Shown here one piece after another: positions 25,901 through 37,271 of a stretch of DNA of 64,000 bases. Each line of letters opens with the position of its first letter. Position 1 is the stretch's first letter. The notes beneath the pieces were generated by a model. That model ran no database searches. It saw only the letters and a program-made list of their open reading frames with translations, and was not told where the DNA came from. Source of the DNA: Antitrichia curtipendula (Eukaryota; Streptophyta; Bryopsida; Hypnales; Leucodontaceae); the NCBI GenBank assembly GCA_951230915.1, contig OX579640.1, positions 24,634,981-24,698,980 on the forward strand. The letters run 5' to 3'. The translations under genes and the position numbers were made by a program.

Positions 25901-26217
25901 GGTCCACCCGAATCGGAGGAAGGATACTCTGATAAACCATCAGACTCCGCTCCTGGAACATTTGGGAATTGATTGTCCAAGACCGTGGAAAGAGGTTGTC
26001 CTGCAGATGAACCGCGTGTGCTTGCAAAGTACGTTTGCAAGGTCGATTTCACCGTTGCCCTCCTTCGCGCAGTCTCCACCATGATCACACGGACCCTCTT
26101 TTCCCATCGAGCCGCTGTCAACGCCTCTCGAGCATTGTTGACAGATTTCTCGAGATGCGTCGCCAAAGCCGCCTCCCCTGCCAAACAGTCATCAATCCGA
26201 TCGTCAATCGAGTCCAT
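22965..26217 (-). pseudogene. hAT-type transposase-derived gene (ZNF862/DUF4371-like), broken
   Basis: Coding pieces on the minus strand: 26217-25849, 25845-about 25372, about 25372-24497, 24251-23852 and 23569-22965 (stop TAG), the last two joined by good GT-AG introns. The order is an acidic N-terminus, a CKVC zinc-finger-like region (about 25540), a DUF4371-type block (AITVDEATAVDTGSYLSVHC, then FGCDGVSTVQGLQSGVTVQL and ETRWISF), and a C-terminal dimerisation-like region. Breaks: in-frame TGA at 25846-25848, a one-base frameshift near 25372 (AARA/SSSILEQ), and in-frame TGA at 24566-24568 (EPLR/FLSEYRTL). Each break sits where the family continues without a gap, so these are lesions rather than introns. 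The family was recognised from memory of conserved blocks. It could once have been a domesticated gene, but is now unlikely to make a full protein. Confidence 0.8.
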
Positions 26218-26504
26218 GACAGGTAATTGAGAAAGACAAGCCACCCTACAGCGTGAATCTTCAAACACAGCAAGCAACTAAGAACGAGTTGTGAGCAAAA
26301 TGCGGGCAGCACACTTCTATTTTACAAAATTGGGAGGAGTAAAACACACATCCAAGAATTGATCGCGCCTCCGCATTCATTCCGTCCGCTACCCCACTCC
26401 TGCAATAAACCACATACAACAACAACACATAGTGAACAACAATTGCACCGATGAGCACAAAAATGCATTCGAAGCATTTAGGTACAACCTACTCCCCGCA
26501 ATGA

Positions 26505-26645
26505 TCCTGGCGATAGGGTGTCCCTGTGAGCGCGCGGAGTGGCGATAAATGGCAAGGCCTTTGCCGCTCGGAGTGGCAATGAAGCACATTGAAGGAAGGC
26601 ATGGAGTGGCGAAAGAAGGAGTAACGGTACTGAAACATGGCGAGC
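26505..26645. repeat. TGGCGA motifs flanking the hAT-like pseudogene (right)
   Basis: GTGGCGA/CTGGCGA/GTGGCAA near 26509, 26540, 26571, 26606 and 26638. The word and spacing match those at the other side of the pseudogene. It may mark the 5' subterminal region of the element. Confidence 0.35.
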
Positions 26646-27024
26646 TATAGCACTAAAGAATGTGCGTACAGGCTACGCGGGAGTTGCAGGTGGCGCAGAA
26701 TTTAGGGTTTCGGGGCGATACCCGGTCGACGGAGGACGCCAGGGCCGAACATATCGGGCGATCGACCCCCTCCAAAACCCTGGAGTTGGTGCAAGTATGG
26801 CTGCCCGGGTATCACCCCCGGTGCAATTGCGGTGAAATTGTGAAAATTTCGGCCCTTTTTTTGAATGGGAGGTTCGCCAAGGGGTATTTTTGAGTGCAAA
26901 GTGGCACTGCAACGCCAAATTTAAAAGCCTTGGTGGTGAGATAGTGATCGTGCAACGGATAGAGAGAGGTGAGGTCGGTGCTTTGTGCACCGGATTAGTT
27001 TTGTTTTTGTTGTGTTGGTATTCT

Positions 27025-28290
27025 ATGGCGGATAGCAACAATTTGAAACCCGCCAAGCAGTCAGTCACGGCTTGGATGGTCTGTCCAACCATACCTACTG
27101 ATCCAATCATCCACCAGGAGTTAGAGGATGATCTTAGGCAGTTAGATTGTGTCGGGTTGCTGGAGAAACCGTGGAATCTCCGGAGTAATGATATGATCCA
27201 GAAACTGATCACATGAGTATCGAATCAGTACAAATTGATAGTGAGGGGACAAACCGGAGCTTGGACGGACAACGTCTGGACGGAGGTATACTCGTTCCGG
27301 AAGTTGGATCTGGATTAGCATCGCGGGCGGATAAGTACTCAACCAGAAAGTTCCGAAATCCGCCTAATTCGAAAGAGGGATACGCCACTAGTGATTGTAT
27401 AGACAAGAGGCATAGACGGGTACTAAAATTCATAATCTCGATTCTATATCTGGAAAAGCCTAGCCGGATTACGGTCACGGTGGCTAACATTTTTTTTGGA
27501 GCAATGGAAGAGAGAGTTGTGCACTAGGGGAAAGTCGTTGTGGGTGTGGTGACAAAATTGGCTAATCACGTAGCTAAAAGCAAGTATAGCCTGATCAGCT
27601 CGTATTTGTTTCACCTCTATCACCATGGAGAGGTTGTGACGCCAAACGAGGTGGTGTTGTATAACACTAGATGTGAGCTCTTGAAGTATAACCTCACGGA
27701 TGAGTTGCAGCTAGATCATTTGGAATTTGAGGAGGAAGAAGAACCGAAAGAGAAAGAAGACCCTCTCGATCGTCAAAATACAAGGCGGAAGTTGACGGAT
27801 CCGACCTCACAAGGGAAGCTGCCCAATTTGGATCCAATTGAGCCAAATCAAAATTTGAAAGGAGAGAAGCCGGCCAACTCTGAGTTCTTTGATATCAGGT
27901 TCTAGTGGATGGAGCATGCCCGAGACTTACACCAGAAGGCGATGGGGTTCATCATAGAGATTTTGAACAAGCTGAAGGTGAAACCTGAGGACATCCTAAA
28001 GGAGATCAGACGACAATCAAGTCCGGAAACGGTAAGGGAGAAAGATGAGTAGATCCGGAACTTAGAGAAGAGCCAGGACGACCTCCAAGCTCAAGCAAAT
28101 TGGGTAGAAGGGGAGGGCTTGTTGGCAAGGCAAAATGAGAAAGACGCGCTCTACGTGGTCCGGAGCTTGACCTCACTAATCACCCAGCTAGCGGAGTTGG
28201 TGAACAAGGCTACGCTTTATGACACCCAGCTAGTTCTAGATGGTCATGTGGTCGGATACAAGGTGGTGATGATCTTGATAGATTTTCAAG
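27025..28290 (+). pseudogene. Transposon-like coding remnant, unnamed family, multiple stops
   Basis: From the ATG at 27025 (MADSNNLKPAKQSVTAWMV) the frame runs to TGA 27214-27216, continues with sensible protein (NQYKLIVRGQTGAWTDNVW) to TAG 27316-27318, and moves to another frame by about 27320 (RADKYSTRKF, EGYATSDCIDKRHRRVLKF, SYLFHLYHHGEV). That frame stays protein-like to about 28290 but holds TAG at 27525, 27903 and 28050. The end is rich in charged, coiled-coil-like sequence (NLEKSQDDLQAQ). No catalytic motif is visible. I associate the central block with repeat-encoded proteins of Marchantia, from memory and unverified. It is a dead copy of a mobile or multicopy gene. Confidence 0.6.
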
Positions 28291-29856
28291 CACGGTGTCG
28301 CATCGTATATATATACACTATTCATGTAAAAACAACTAAATGTTGTCAAACTAGAGGGTTTTTTGGAGAGTCTAAAGATCCACATGGAGAAGATTCTACC
28401 TTTTTTATCTCTATTAAACAACCATTAGACATTAGTTCTTTTATTTCTTTAGTTGAAAGCATTTTAAACTTTGTTTATAGATTTTAAAAGTTGTTAAATG
28501 GAAAGATAAAGATTGTTTTATCTTTCTTTTGGATTTTAAAAGGGATTTGAAGGCTACGTAGTAGCCACGTAGGAGATAAGGATAGATTTATGGGGGGAAA
28601 AGGGTGGTCAATGGACAAATTGTGGTCCATGTGACCTTTTGTGGCATGTGGCAATTTGCTTAGGTGGAGGAGATGGGGGGTGAGGTGGAAGATAAAGTGG
28701 AGGGCCTTCTTCTTCCTCCTCTTAGTTTGCTTAAAGAGAACCAAAACTTTGGAGAGAGATAGCGTTTTGTACAAAAGAGTTTTTGTAATGAAATGTTGTG
28801 AGCTTATTTGTCTTGTTTTGAGGTTTCCAAAAACCTATCATTCGCTCAATTTGGAGTTTTTGTGTGAAATTTGTGCTTGATGGAGTGAGAGAGGGATAAT
28901 TGTCATGGAGTGAGAAGACAAAAATTTTGAGGGCTCATAACTTTTGGGTGAGGAGTTTTTTGGCTTTGAGATTTTATGATAGTGTGTATTTAGATGTTAG
29001 CTTTTTAAAGAGCTATAATTCTCTTAGTTTGGAGGTAGGATGCAAAAATTATAGGATTAGAGGCGAAGTAGTGAGAGGCTGCCTTTGATTTGAAGAAAGA
29101 GAACTTCGAACGGCTATAAAAGTCGGACAATATCTTATTTTGTGTTGAAATTTGAGAGGTGTGTAGTTTAACATGTTAGCTTTGTATAGAGACATCATAA
29201 AACAAGTTTGGAGTTTGTATGTGAGAGTTATAGGTTTGGAAGAAGAGTAGTGATGAGCTGCCTTTGAAGTGGAGAGAGTGAACTTTGACCAACTATAAAA
29301 GTTGGAAAGTATGATAGTTTAAGTTGAATTTTGTAGGGTTTGTAGATATTGCTGTTAGCTTTCCAGAGTGATGTTTCATTCTCAATTTGAAGTTTTGGAG
29401 CGGCTGTGGCACTCATATTAGTGGCGGGACCTTTCTAGAAAGGAACTTATGCGGTTTATGAGCAACTCCAACTACTTTGTACAAACATGTGATGTTATAT
29501 GGGGACTTTATGGTGGATTATGAAGATTTTGTGAGCATGCATATAGATGTTTGCTAAATCATGGGCCCCTTTATTTTCCGGCCAAGTCTACTTGCAGCTA
29601 GAAGCCTAACGCTTTCCCAAGGCAAGGCCTCTCTACTCGACAACGGATGGAGAGGGTGCTGAAGGATATATAAGCATTGGTGGCATGGGTCGATCCGGAC
29701 CGGGCCATGGACTTCTCCAACTTTCCGGATCTTCCCGCCAACCCTTATTTATAGACTCCGATCAAGCTGGCTATGGGTATTCAGATTTAACCACAACTTG
29801 AGGAACTTGGGTCCCTATTAAAGCTGCCTGCAAGTCTTGCCCAGAGTCAAAGATGG
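28291..29856. other. Non-coding stretch with tandem repeats
   Basis: Contains ATAT-rich sequence at 28306, a T-rich region, and a leader-like segment near 28680-28790 (GGAGATGGGGGGTGAGG, CTTCTTCCTCCTCTTAG). The tandem repeat at 28890-29415 follows. No supported gene. Confidence 0.4.
28890..29415 (+). repeat. About 175-bp diverged tandem repeat, three units
   Basis: Units begin near 28890, 29063 and 29238. Units 2 and 3 share GTAGTGA(G/T)(A)G, GCTGCCTTTGA, GAACTT(C/T)GA, CTATAAAAGT(C/T)GGA, TGTTAGCTTT and AGTTTGGAGTTT-like blocks. Unit 1 shares the GTTAGCTTT and TTAGTTTGGAG blocks. Confidence 0.65.
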
Positions 29857-30327
29857 ATGTCGCAGAGAAGTACGACTCCGGTATGCGATCCAGCAAGGGA
29901 GCTGAGTGTTCTAGGTCAGCCAAATTTTTTTGTTCCGTCCAAGGTTCTATCACCCCGACCTCTTGGGTCCAGGTCATTAAACCTATCCGGATCAACGATT
30001 CACAGTGACTTCATCAACCAATTGGGAGCTTTGCCGAATCTGGCTCGAACTAATCCGAAGGACTTTTTGCATATGCAGCCAGGATCTTCACCAAAACATT
30101 CCTTACCAAAACCTGCTGAGACGCCAATCGATCTGGGTTCGCCAGAATTAGAGAAGGAAATTAATGAGATATTGGAGTCCAAGAAGGACGAGTTCAAATT
30201 CGGATCCGAATCGGAAATGGATGAAGACGCTTTTCCTTTTAAGCGGACAATTTTGACCCCGAGCTGCTGGGAAATTAACACCAGTGAAGAAAACCAAGGC
30301 GAGGACATCTATAGCCCAGACAGGTAG
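29857..30327 (+). CDS. Unrecognised 156-aa ORF, possibly transposon-associated
   Basis: Open frame from ATG 29857 to TAG 30325-30327, with balanced composition unlike the AT-driven ORFs nearby. It has a Ser/Pro-rich first half (PSKVLSPRPLGSRSLNLSG) and an acidic, Glu/Lys-rich end (LEKEINEILESKKDEFKFG, SESEMDEDAFP). No signal peptide, membrane segment or known domain is visible. It lies between decayed transposon-like segments that share its ATCCGG-rich vocabulary, so it is probably part of the same element. It could be one exon of a longer gene. Confidence 0.35.
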   Translation: MSQRSTTPVCDPARELSVLGQPNFFVPSKVLSPRPLGSRSLNLSGSTIHSDFINQLGALPNLARTNPKDFLHMQPGSSPKHSLPKPAETPIDLGSPELEKEINEILESKKDEFKFGSESEMDEDAFPFKRTILTPSCWEINTSEENQGEDIYSPDR

Positions 30328-31097
30328 CAACACGAAGAAGCAAAGGAAGGCGAAGTAGTTAGGTGGTAGGTAGTTAGGTTTTGAATTTTGATTCTGGACC
30401 GGGTTTTCCGGATGTGGGCCTTGGTTCCAGATTTTGAGGGACTACTTGGCGTTGACTTTGAGTTGCCTCAGTGTGTTTTTGTATGGTCCCCCTGGTTTTG
30501 GATGGCCCTTTTTGCTTTTTGCTTTGGGTTTTAAGGCAGGTGAGAGGTCATTGCCTTTCATTCTCTGCTAGCGTGCCTTCATGTTTTATTTCATTCTTTT
30601 CTTTAATCTAAGCCACCAAGTGGATATTCAAACTCTATCTATTGTACAAAGTTGTGCTGATTTGTGTGTTTGAGTGTTGAGGAGTAAAAAGGGACCGGGT
30701 GAGGAAGAATCCGGATTTGCGGTACTTTGGGTCAAAGTGTGAGGGTAGGATTTGTGACAAAGTTAGATCTGTGAATGAGGATTTGTGTATTAGTACCTTT
30801 AAAATATTGGAACAAGAATCCGGTAGGAATGGTATGGGTGAGGTCCCGGAATAGAGAGTGATTCCGTGCGGAGTTAGGCAGCCGCAACGAAAAAACCCTA
30901 CTTCTCGGAAGGTCTACCAACTATAGGATCAGTTTAGCAACTAGGAAATATCCCTTTGTCAACTTTGGATGCCGTTTATCTGTCGTTGTAGTGGAGAAGA
31001 GTGACTGGATTCTGAGTGACCTACTTCTTAGATAGGCCATCCGGAAAGTCGTGAGGGTACGGAAATTCTCTTTTATTGCAACACTTAGTTCTGGTGG
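30328..31097. other. Non-coding stretch after the 156-aa ORF
   Basis: GT-rich sequence with several CCGGA words. No gene could be supported. Confidence 0.4.
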
Positions 31098-31370
31098 TTG
31101 TTTTGTTTGTTTAGAAAGATAGGAGAGTGTGAGGATTATAAGTCTGTGGTGAAGTCCCTACCCCTTGAAAGATCAATAGTGGACCTCTTGAAGGTAAAAC
31201 ATGGGTATATTAAACTGTTGAGTAGAGAAATAAACCGGAATCCGGAAGAGGATGGATCCGGATTGGAATCCGGAAGGTATTTATCTCTGGAAGAAAGAGC
31301 AATAGGTTTTACGGATTGCTTGGGTGTTTTGAGAAGAGAGAGAGGTAATCCAGATAACTCTAACTTGTAA
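31098..31370 (+). CDS. Unrecognised 90-aa ORF, probable TE fragment
   Basis: Open frame ending at TAA 31368-31370, with a plausible charged protein (SLPLERSIVDLLKVKHGYI, SLEERAIGFTDCLGVLRRE) and dense GGATCCGG/ATCCGGA words in its coding sequence. There is no ATG context of note and no domain recognised. The preceding sequence in this frame has stops. Most likely a fragment of the same class of element as 27025-28290. Confidence 0.25.
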   Translation: MFCLFRKIGECEDYKSVVKSLPLERSIVDLLKVKHGYIKLLSREINRNPEEDGSGLESGRYLSLEERAIGFTDCLGVLRRERGNPDNSNL

Positions 31371-34300
31371 CAACATAGTAGAGTCTCTTAGGACGATATT
31401 TTATGTCATCTTGCAACGTTTTGGTGTTGTAATGATATTTATGGCTAACTGTGCATACAACACATACAGTCAATCTATACTAGTTTTTTAGACTGAACTT
31501 GATTAATAAAGAGATTTGATCGTGGATTGGCTTTTGGACTAAAAAAGACTCTTAATGTAGAATGATAAGATGAGATCTTGATCTTGCACCAAATATAAAA
31601 ATTCTTGGTTCATTTTTTTAATACTTTTTAGTTTTTAATTGTTTGTTTGTTTGTCATTCGCCTCAATCACAATTGATTTGAAATTATAAAAAATAAAATT
31701 CAAAATCCATCCTTCTTCCTTCAACATAGTGAGTTTGGACTAAAAAGAGAGATAAAAAATATGATATACCAAAATCTATGTCTTCCTTTAACGGAACAAA
31801 TTTGATCCTAAAGATTAAAAAAATTCAAAAGCACCTCCACTCTCAACATAGTGAATTTAAACAAAGAAGATAGGAAAAAAAAAAAAAAAAAGAAGAAGTC
31901 AAGTGGTCTAAGACTTCAATGCTCAAGTTTTACTTGTAAAAGTGTCTCCAACCATGGTTGTCAATGTTTTTTTGCCTTACTAGCTCAGGCGATAATTCGG
32001 ATTCAAACCTTCACTACTAGGAATGTAGATCAAGGATTGATAATACTCTATGCTATCAAATTCCTACTACTAGAGACATTTATCAAGTCGTCCAGACAAT
32101 ATAAGTATTGGTTTTTTTTTGCTGAGCTATCCAATTTTTTTTACAAGGAATATAATGGAAACTTACATTCCAAAGAATGAAAGAAGTGTTGCAATCCCTT
32201 TCAAAATATAGATAGCATGTTGCTTCGATGGTAGAAGGTGTAAAGGACCTAATACCATGAGTTCATACCCATCTATGAGTGTTTTTCCTCCATCCTCGAG
32301 ACAAAACGTACACAACATGGTTTGGGGGTTTTGGCATTGAAAATCCTAAAGTGTGTATCTAAGCATTGTCCAAAATTGACCTTTCAATAATTTATCCCAA
32401 ATTGTCTATCCAATCTATCTAGAAATTTGGGTTGTTTTCTCTAATTTCCATCACGATACCTGCTTGACCGCTTCACTCAAACCCTATCCATTTTTTTTTT
32501 GTCATTGTTGCACTCAAACCCTACTTCCTTGGCTTTTTTTCTTGATTCATTCACATTACTACTTCATTCACATTGTTGCTTCTGTGCTTTTGAGATTGTT
32601 ATTTTTTTACATATCTCACACACCATACCTAAATTTTGAATTTTGAATTGAGGCAAAGTTGTGCAATCATCTTCTTTAGTTTCCACTTTTTACTACCTGA
32701 GCTTTTATTTTTGTATCGTGAGTAGATATTCAGGTTCAAAGCATGGCTATCTTGAAAACTTTATAAGTTTGCATCTAGAATAGCTTCCTCATGATAATTG
32801 TGAATTTCCTCCTGTGAGTTTCAAGAAAATCATCCTATGTATTGCTACAATATTCATATAAGAGATGGTATCTTCTTGACAACACACTTGAAAGTTTCAT
32901 TGTGCTACCATGAACAATTTTTTACATACTACCAAGATTGCTATGGCTTGAGGTCTATGTGTATATTCAAAAGGCACATCAATATATTTTCAAGCAATAT
33001 TCATGAATTCATAGTTCTTTCAACCAATCAACATGTAGGATCTTGGAATACCATTGTAAGTGCTTGCTTTAAGTCTTCAAAAGCTTGTTCTCACGTAGTC
33101 AAGGCAGCATGTGTATGTAATTACAATTGAAAGTTGACAAGATCCAATGCTCCCTCGTACTCCCTCATATACTCTGAGGAGCAATATAGGAGTTTTGAAG
33201 ATAAGAATGGACAACTTCATGTATTTGGGAGGGTCATTAGTTGGTAGTGATGCTACATGCCAACTTTGAGTGCTCCTACATTCATCACAATATCAAAAAT
33301 TCCTCTTGTTCACCTCTTGATTGAATTGCAAAATTCCTCATGCAATTGTTTAGATTCATGAGGTTTACAAATATTATTTCTTCCCTTGGTTTATTTGCAA
33401 GGTTTTTTGTTCATTTATTATTCTTGTGAGAAGTGTAGATGGCCAAGTCTAGATTTTTCAGTAGGACTCTTCTCATCATATGGTAGAGACTAATTGAAAA
33501 CTATCTTATGAGCATGGGAATCACTGAAATAGCCCAAGTTTCACCCCCATGTCATGTAGTTTCTATGAGAGGTTGACCTGTCTCATTATTCACTACTAGA
33601 ATTTTAGATGTTGAACTAATTGGACTTGCCTAGCAAGCCCATGTTGAACTTTGTTGCCTAGCAAGCCCAATAACAAAGTATATGAATCATAACAATTGAA
33701 CCAATATTCTACCTAGTTTGAGATATCATCCCCTCTTCAACAAAATATAAGGGATGTTTAACCCATTAAAGATTGTGGTCAATTTTGGAGGCGAACAAGT
33801 TGTTTTCTAATCTTAGCCTAAACATGGAAAAAATATCAAACTGTGATACATTCTAGAGATTTGACTATACCCATGGAATTAGTGTGAATGCTTGGTATTC
33901 CATAGTAAGTGCATGACAAATTTTGCATTGATTTTTGTATTTTAAGCCAATATTTTGTTTATTTTTGCAATCCCAAAATTGCATGCTAGTATAGATTGTC
34001 CTAATTCTTGCCCCAATGCATTTGGTTTCCAATTCCCCACACATGTCCCCTTTTGTACTTATACAAATTCATTCTAAAACTCTAGCTATCAATGAATAAG
34101 TGTCAATTTTGACCAGAACGTGGTTGACTAGTCCTTAATGGGTTAAGAATAACTTTCTTGTATCATTGGAGGAAGCCTTCAAAATAGTAGCATTCTTTTT
34201 ACTATTGTTTGCAGTCCTAGTTTACACCAATGCAATTAAAAGCCAATCAACTGGAGGCTTAATCCAAAAACTCTCCAAGTGTTGTAGAATATAGGGTAGA

Positions 34301-35611
34301 AGGCCTAAGAAACTACCTTCTAATCCAATGTTGCACACTTCAGGATTCAATTTTCTTCTATTCCTAGGAATTTGCAATTTCTTTGTTGATCCTATCTTGG
34401 AGGGAGAAGACTATGCATTCCTAAGAAGACATTAGGTTCTTTTGAAATGTTCCCAATAGTTTTCATGCAATGTTTGTATTGTATGGTATCCATGGGTATG
34501 CATGTTACAAAGTCTTTGGATTTCCCATTGCAATATATGCAAAACGTTGAAGTTCTATTATATTTTCAAGCATTGTGATGTTCTTTCTATATGTGGGTTC
34601 TAAAAATGAGCTATGATGCCAACAACAATGATGCAATCAATGTCCACATCCAAGGTATAGTAGCCTAGAACATACACTTTCAAAAACTCTACATACTTGT
34701 GCACAATGCAACAATAAAATTTGAATTTTCAATGTTTAGCAAACCTATAAAGAAGCAAATGCATTTGAGTTCATAAATTTTTGACATTGTGTGAATTAGA
34801 TGTAAATTTGGAAGGCAAGGTTCTCAAGTATTACATAAGCTGTCCTAAAACAAATAGTACTAAATTAACCCCAAGTTATTGACTTTGCTCCTTTTAAGCC
34901 AATAAATTGTCTTTAAAGGTTGTTATAATAACATTATAATTTTCCACCTTATACTCACAACTCGATTGTTCATGCATCAATACTAGTTGATCATTTAAGT
35001 CCATTAATCAAATTAGGCTAGTCCACTTTTTATGATCTTTAAAGAAATTTCTTAAAATCATAGCTTTTTGAAGGAACTTTAGAGAATTAATTTGATATAA
35101 AACATCTTTACACATTCCATGATCTTTCTTCACTTGGGCCATTGAGGGAGTATTGAAGCCCTTTTCCCCCTTTACTTGTGAAACTACACAATTTGATGAT
35201 ATAGGTGTACTATTGTAATATTTATTTAGCCCATTCCATCTATAATGTTATCAAAACCTCTCTTACATTCACACATAGTCACACATAGTGATCAACTAAA
35301 AAACTATTCAAACCCCTTAACTATTCAAACTATTCATCATATTCAAGTTCTATGTCACTTAAACAAAATATGGGACATAAACCTTCATACATTTAAAAAT
35401 CGGCTCAAAACACTTCTATATTGGTGTCATTCCATAATATTTTAAATCATGTAGTAGGGTGGTCTTTTTGAATGCTCATTTTTACAAAAAGGGTTTGGTA
35501 TTCTTTCCTTGTCAACAAGGTAACTCTAAAATATCTAGAATGTAAGAAGCCAAAAACAACATTGCAACCAATTTCCTATCTGCTAGCATGTGGTACTACC
35601 TTTCAAGTTGC
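31371..35611. other. AT-rich spacer, no gene seen
   Basis: About 4.2 kb of AT-rich sequence with poly-A/poly-T runs (31876-31891, 32491-32500). Only short, composition-driven ORFs. Confidence 0.5.
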
Positions 35612-35865
35612 TACTCCTCCGTCCCAAAATGATTGTCTACAATTTTGTTGATTTTTGTAATCAATTTCATTAAATATATTGTGAAAAACATAATTAAAAA
35701 AGGTTCCAAATTTTATATCACTAGAATCAATGAAGAACATTGCATATGTTAATTGCAACTTCAATAAAATTAGCCACAAGAAAGTATTATTTTGACCTAC
35801 TCAAAACAACCTTAAAATACATGACATTCAAAATAGACAATCTAGATTTCAGAATAGAGGTAGTA
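35612..35865. mobile_element. Stowaway-like MITE, copy 2
   Basis: Left end TACTCCTCCGTCCCAAAATG; right end, read in reverse, TACTACCTCTATTCTGAAAT. Both are followed inside by GATTGTCTA, giving imperfect terminal inverted repeats with TA at the borders. The length of about 254 bp is typical of Stowaway MITEs (Tc1/mariner). Related to 903-1085. Confidence 0.7.
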
Positions 35866-37271
35866 CAAAGGAAGAGTAATTGATGATCCTCCCCACCTTC
35901 AAGTATACAACCTCTCATCCACCCTCCTCTTGAAAGGTACATTCAATGTTATATCCAAAGAAGACATTAAGGACATTTGTCTTTTAGATGGTCAATCAAA
36001 CTTTGTGCACATTGAAGAAAGGATGATTTTCATCCAATTTTGTGTACAACTTTATTTATGCTATATTTTCATCATAGAATTAAGATCAAGACATCTCAAT
36101 ATTATGTTTAAAATTTTACATGGAATAGTTTATTAAAAGAATGGCACACTTTCAACTTTTTTCACTTTCGACTTGATTTTGACGTTTGTAACAATTTTTT
36201 TTGCTTTTGAACAAAACTAACAAAATAAAGCTTTGAAAAATAGTTTCTACTTTACTTGAAAATTTTGAAAATTCCTTAAAATAGGCATTTTCGTGATGTT
36301 TGAAGTTGAAGATTTATAACTACATTTTTAAACATGGAGCACCATGAAAATTTTCTTGTTTTACATTATACCGTACATTTAGATTAGATTCAACACCTTG
36401 GTGTTGAAATAATTTAAATTTAGAATTTTGACAATTCAACAACTTTGATTTTCTTGACTTTCAACACTTTGCTCCTCCTCCTTTCCTCCTCCTTTTTTAC
36501 ACTCCCAATTTTGAATTCATTTTTTCTATTCATATGTAAATGTATTCTTTTTTCTAAATATAGAAGAACTTTCAAGTTTGACCACACGCTCATAAGCTCC
36601 ATTCTTCAAGAGATAATGTGATTTTCGGAAACGTCTTTTTCAACCCAAAAATTTCAAATACCACTCATTTCTCCATACTTTCATCCTTTGAACCACATGA
36701 ATATTTATTACAATCAAAATTTTCAAATGTCCTTCCAGTGCAACTTCAACAACTTTGACACAAAAGTTTCAAAAATTAGAAAAATGAAAAATGGAACTGT
36801 TATCACCAAGAGACAAATTACAATCTGTTCACAAGCCAAACTAGGACCCATAAAGGAGTGAATTCCAGCACTCATTATAATTGGAAAAGTGCAAGAGACA
36901 CACCCACCATAATCCCAAGGTGAAGGGACCAAACACTATAGATTAATAAAAAGAATCTTGCGAGCAATTAACCTAATTCACACCTTCACAAATTGAATGC
37001 AATTCTGCTTTTCTATGCAATACAATCCGCCTTGTCATAGTGCACATAATCCTACTTATCGAGGCTAAGCCAAAGGTGGCACAGTTTTTTCACTTGATTC
37101 GGTACTCATCAAATTCTCACCTGGTGATTTACAAACAAGGCAGCAGGAGGCAATTGAATGACTCAATCCCGTGCTGCAATTAATCATCTTCAGGTAGTGT
37201 TTACACTGATAACTTCCAAACCGATAGGAATACAAACGAGGCTACATAACGGCCACCGTCTCAAACATCAT
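35866..37271. other. AT-rich spacer and RPS15 3' flank
   Basis: No supported gene. Sequence becomes less AT-rich after about 36960, consistent with the 3' UTR of the minus-strand RPS15. Confidence 0.45.

Noticed and set aside
26673..27212. 179-codon minus-strand ORF
   Set aside because: Overlaps the plus-strand remnant that has recognisable protein character; no homology on this strand.
31985..32030. tRNA-like CTCAGGCGATAATTCGGATTCAAACC
   Set aside because: A D-loop-like and a T-loop-like word are present, but no acceptor or anticodon stem pairs around them.
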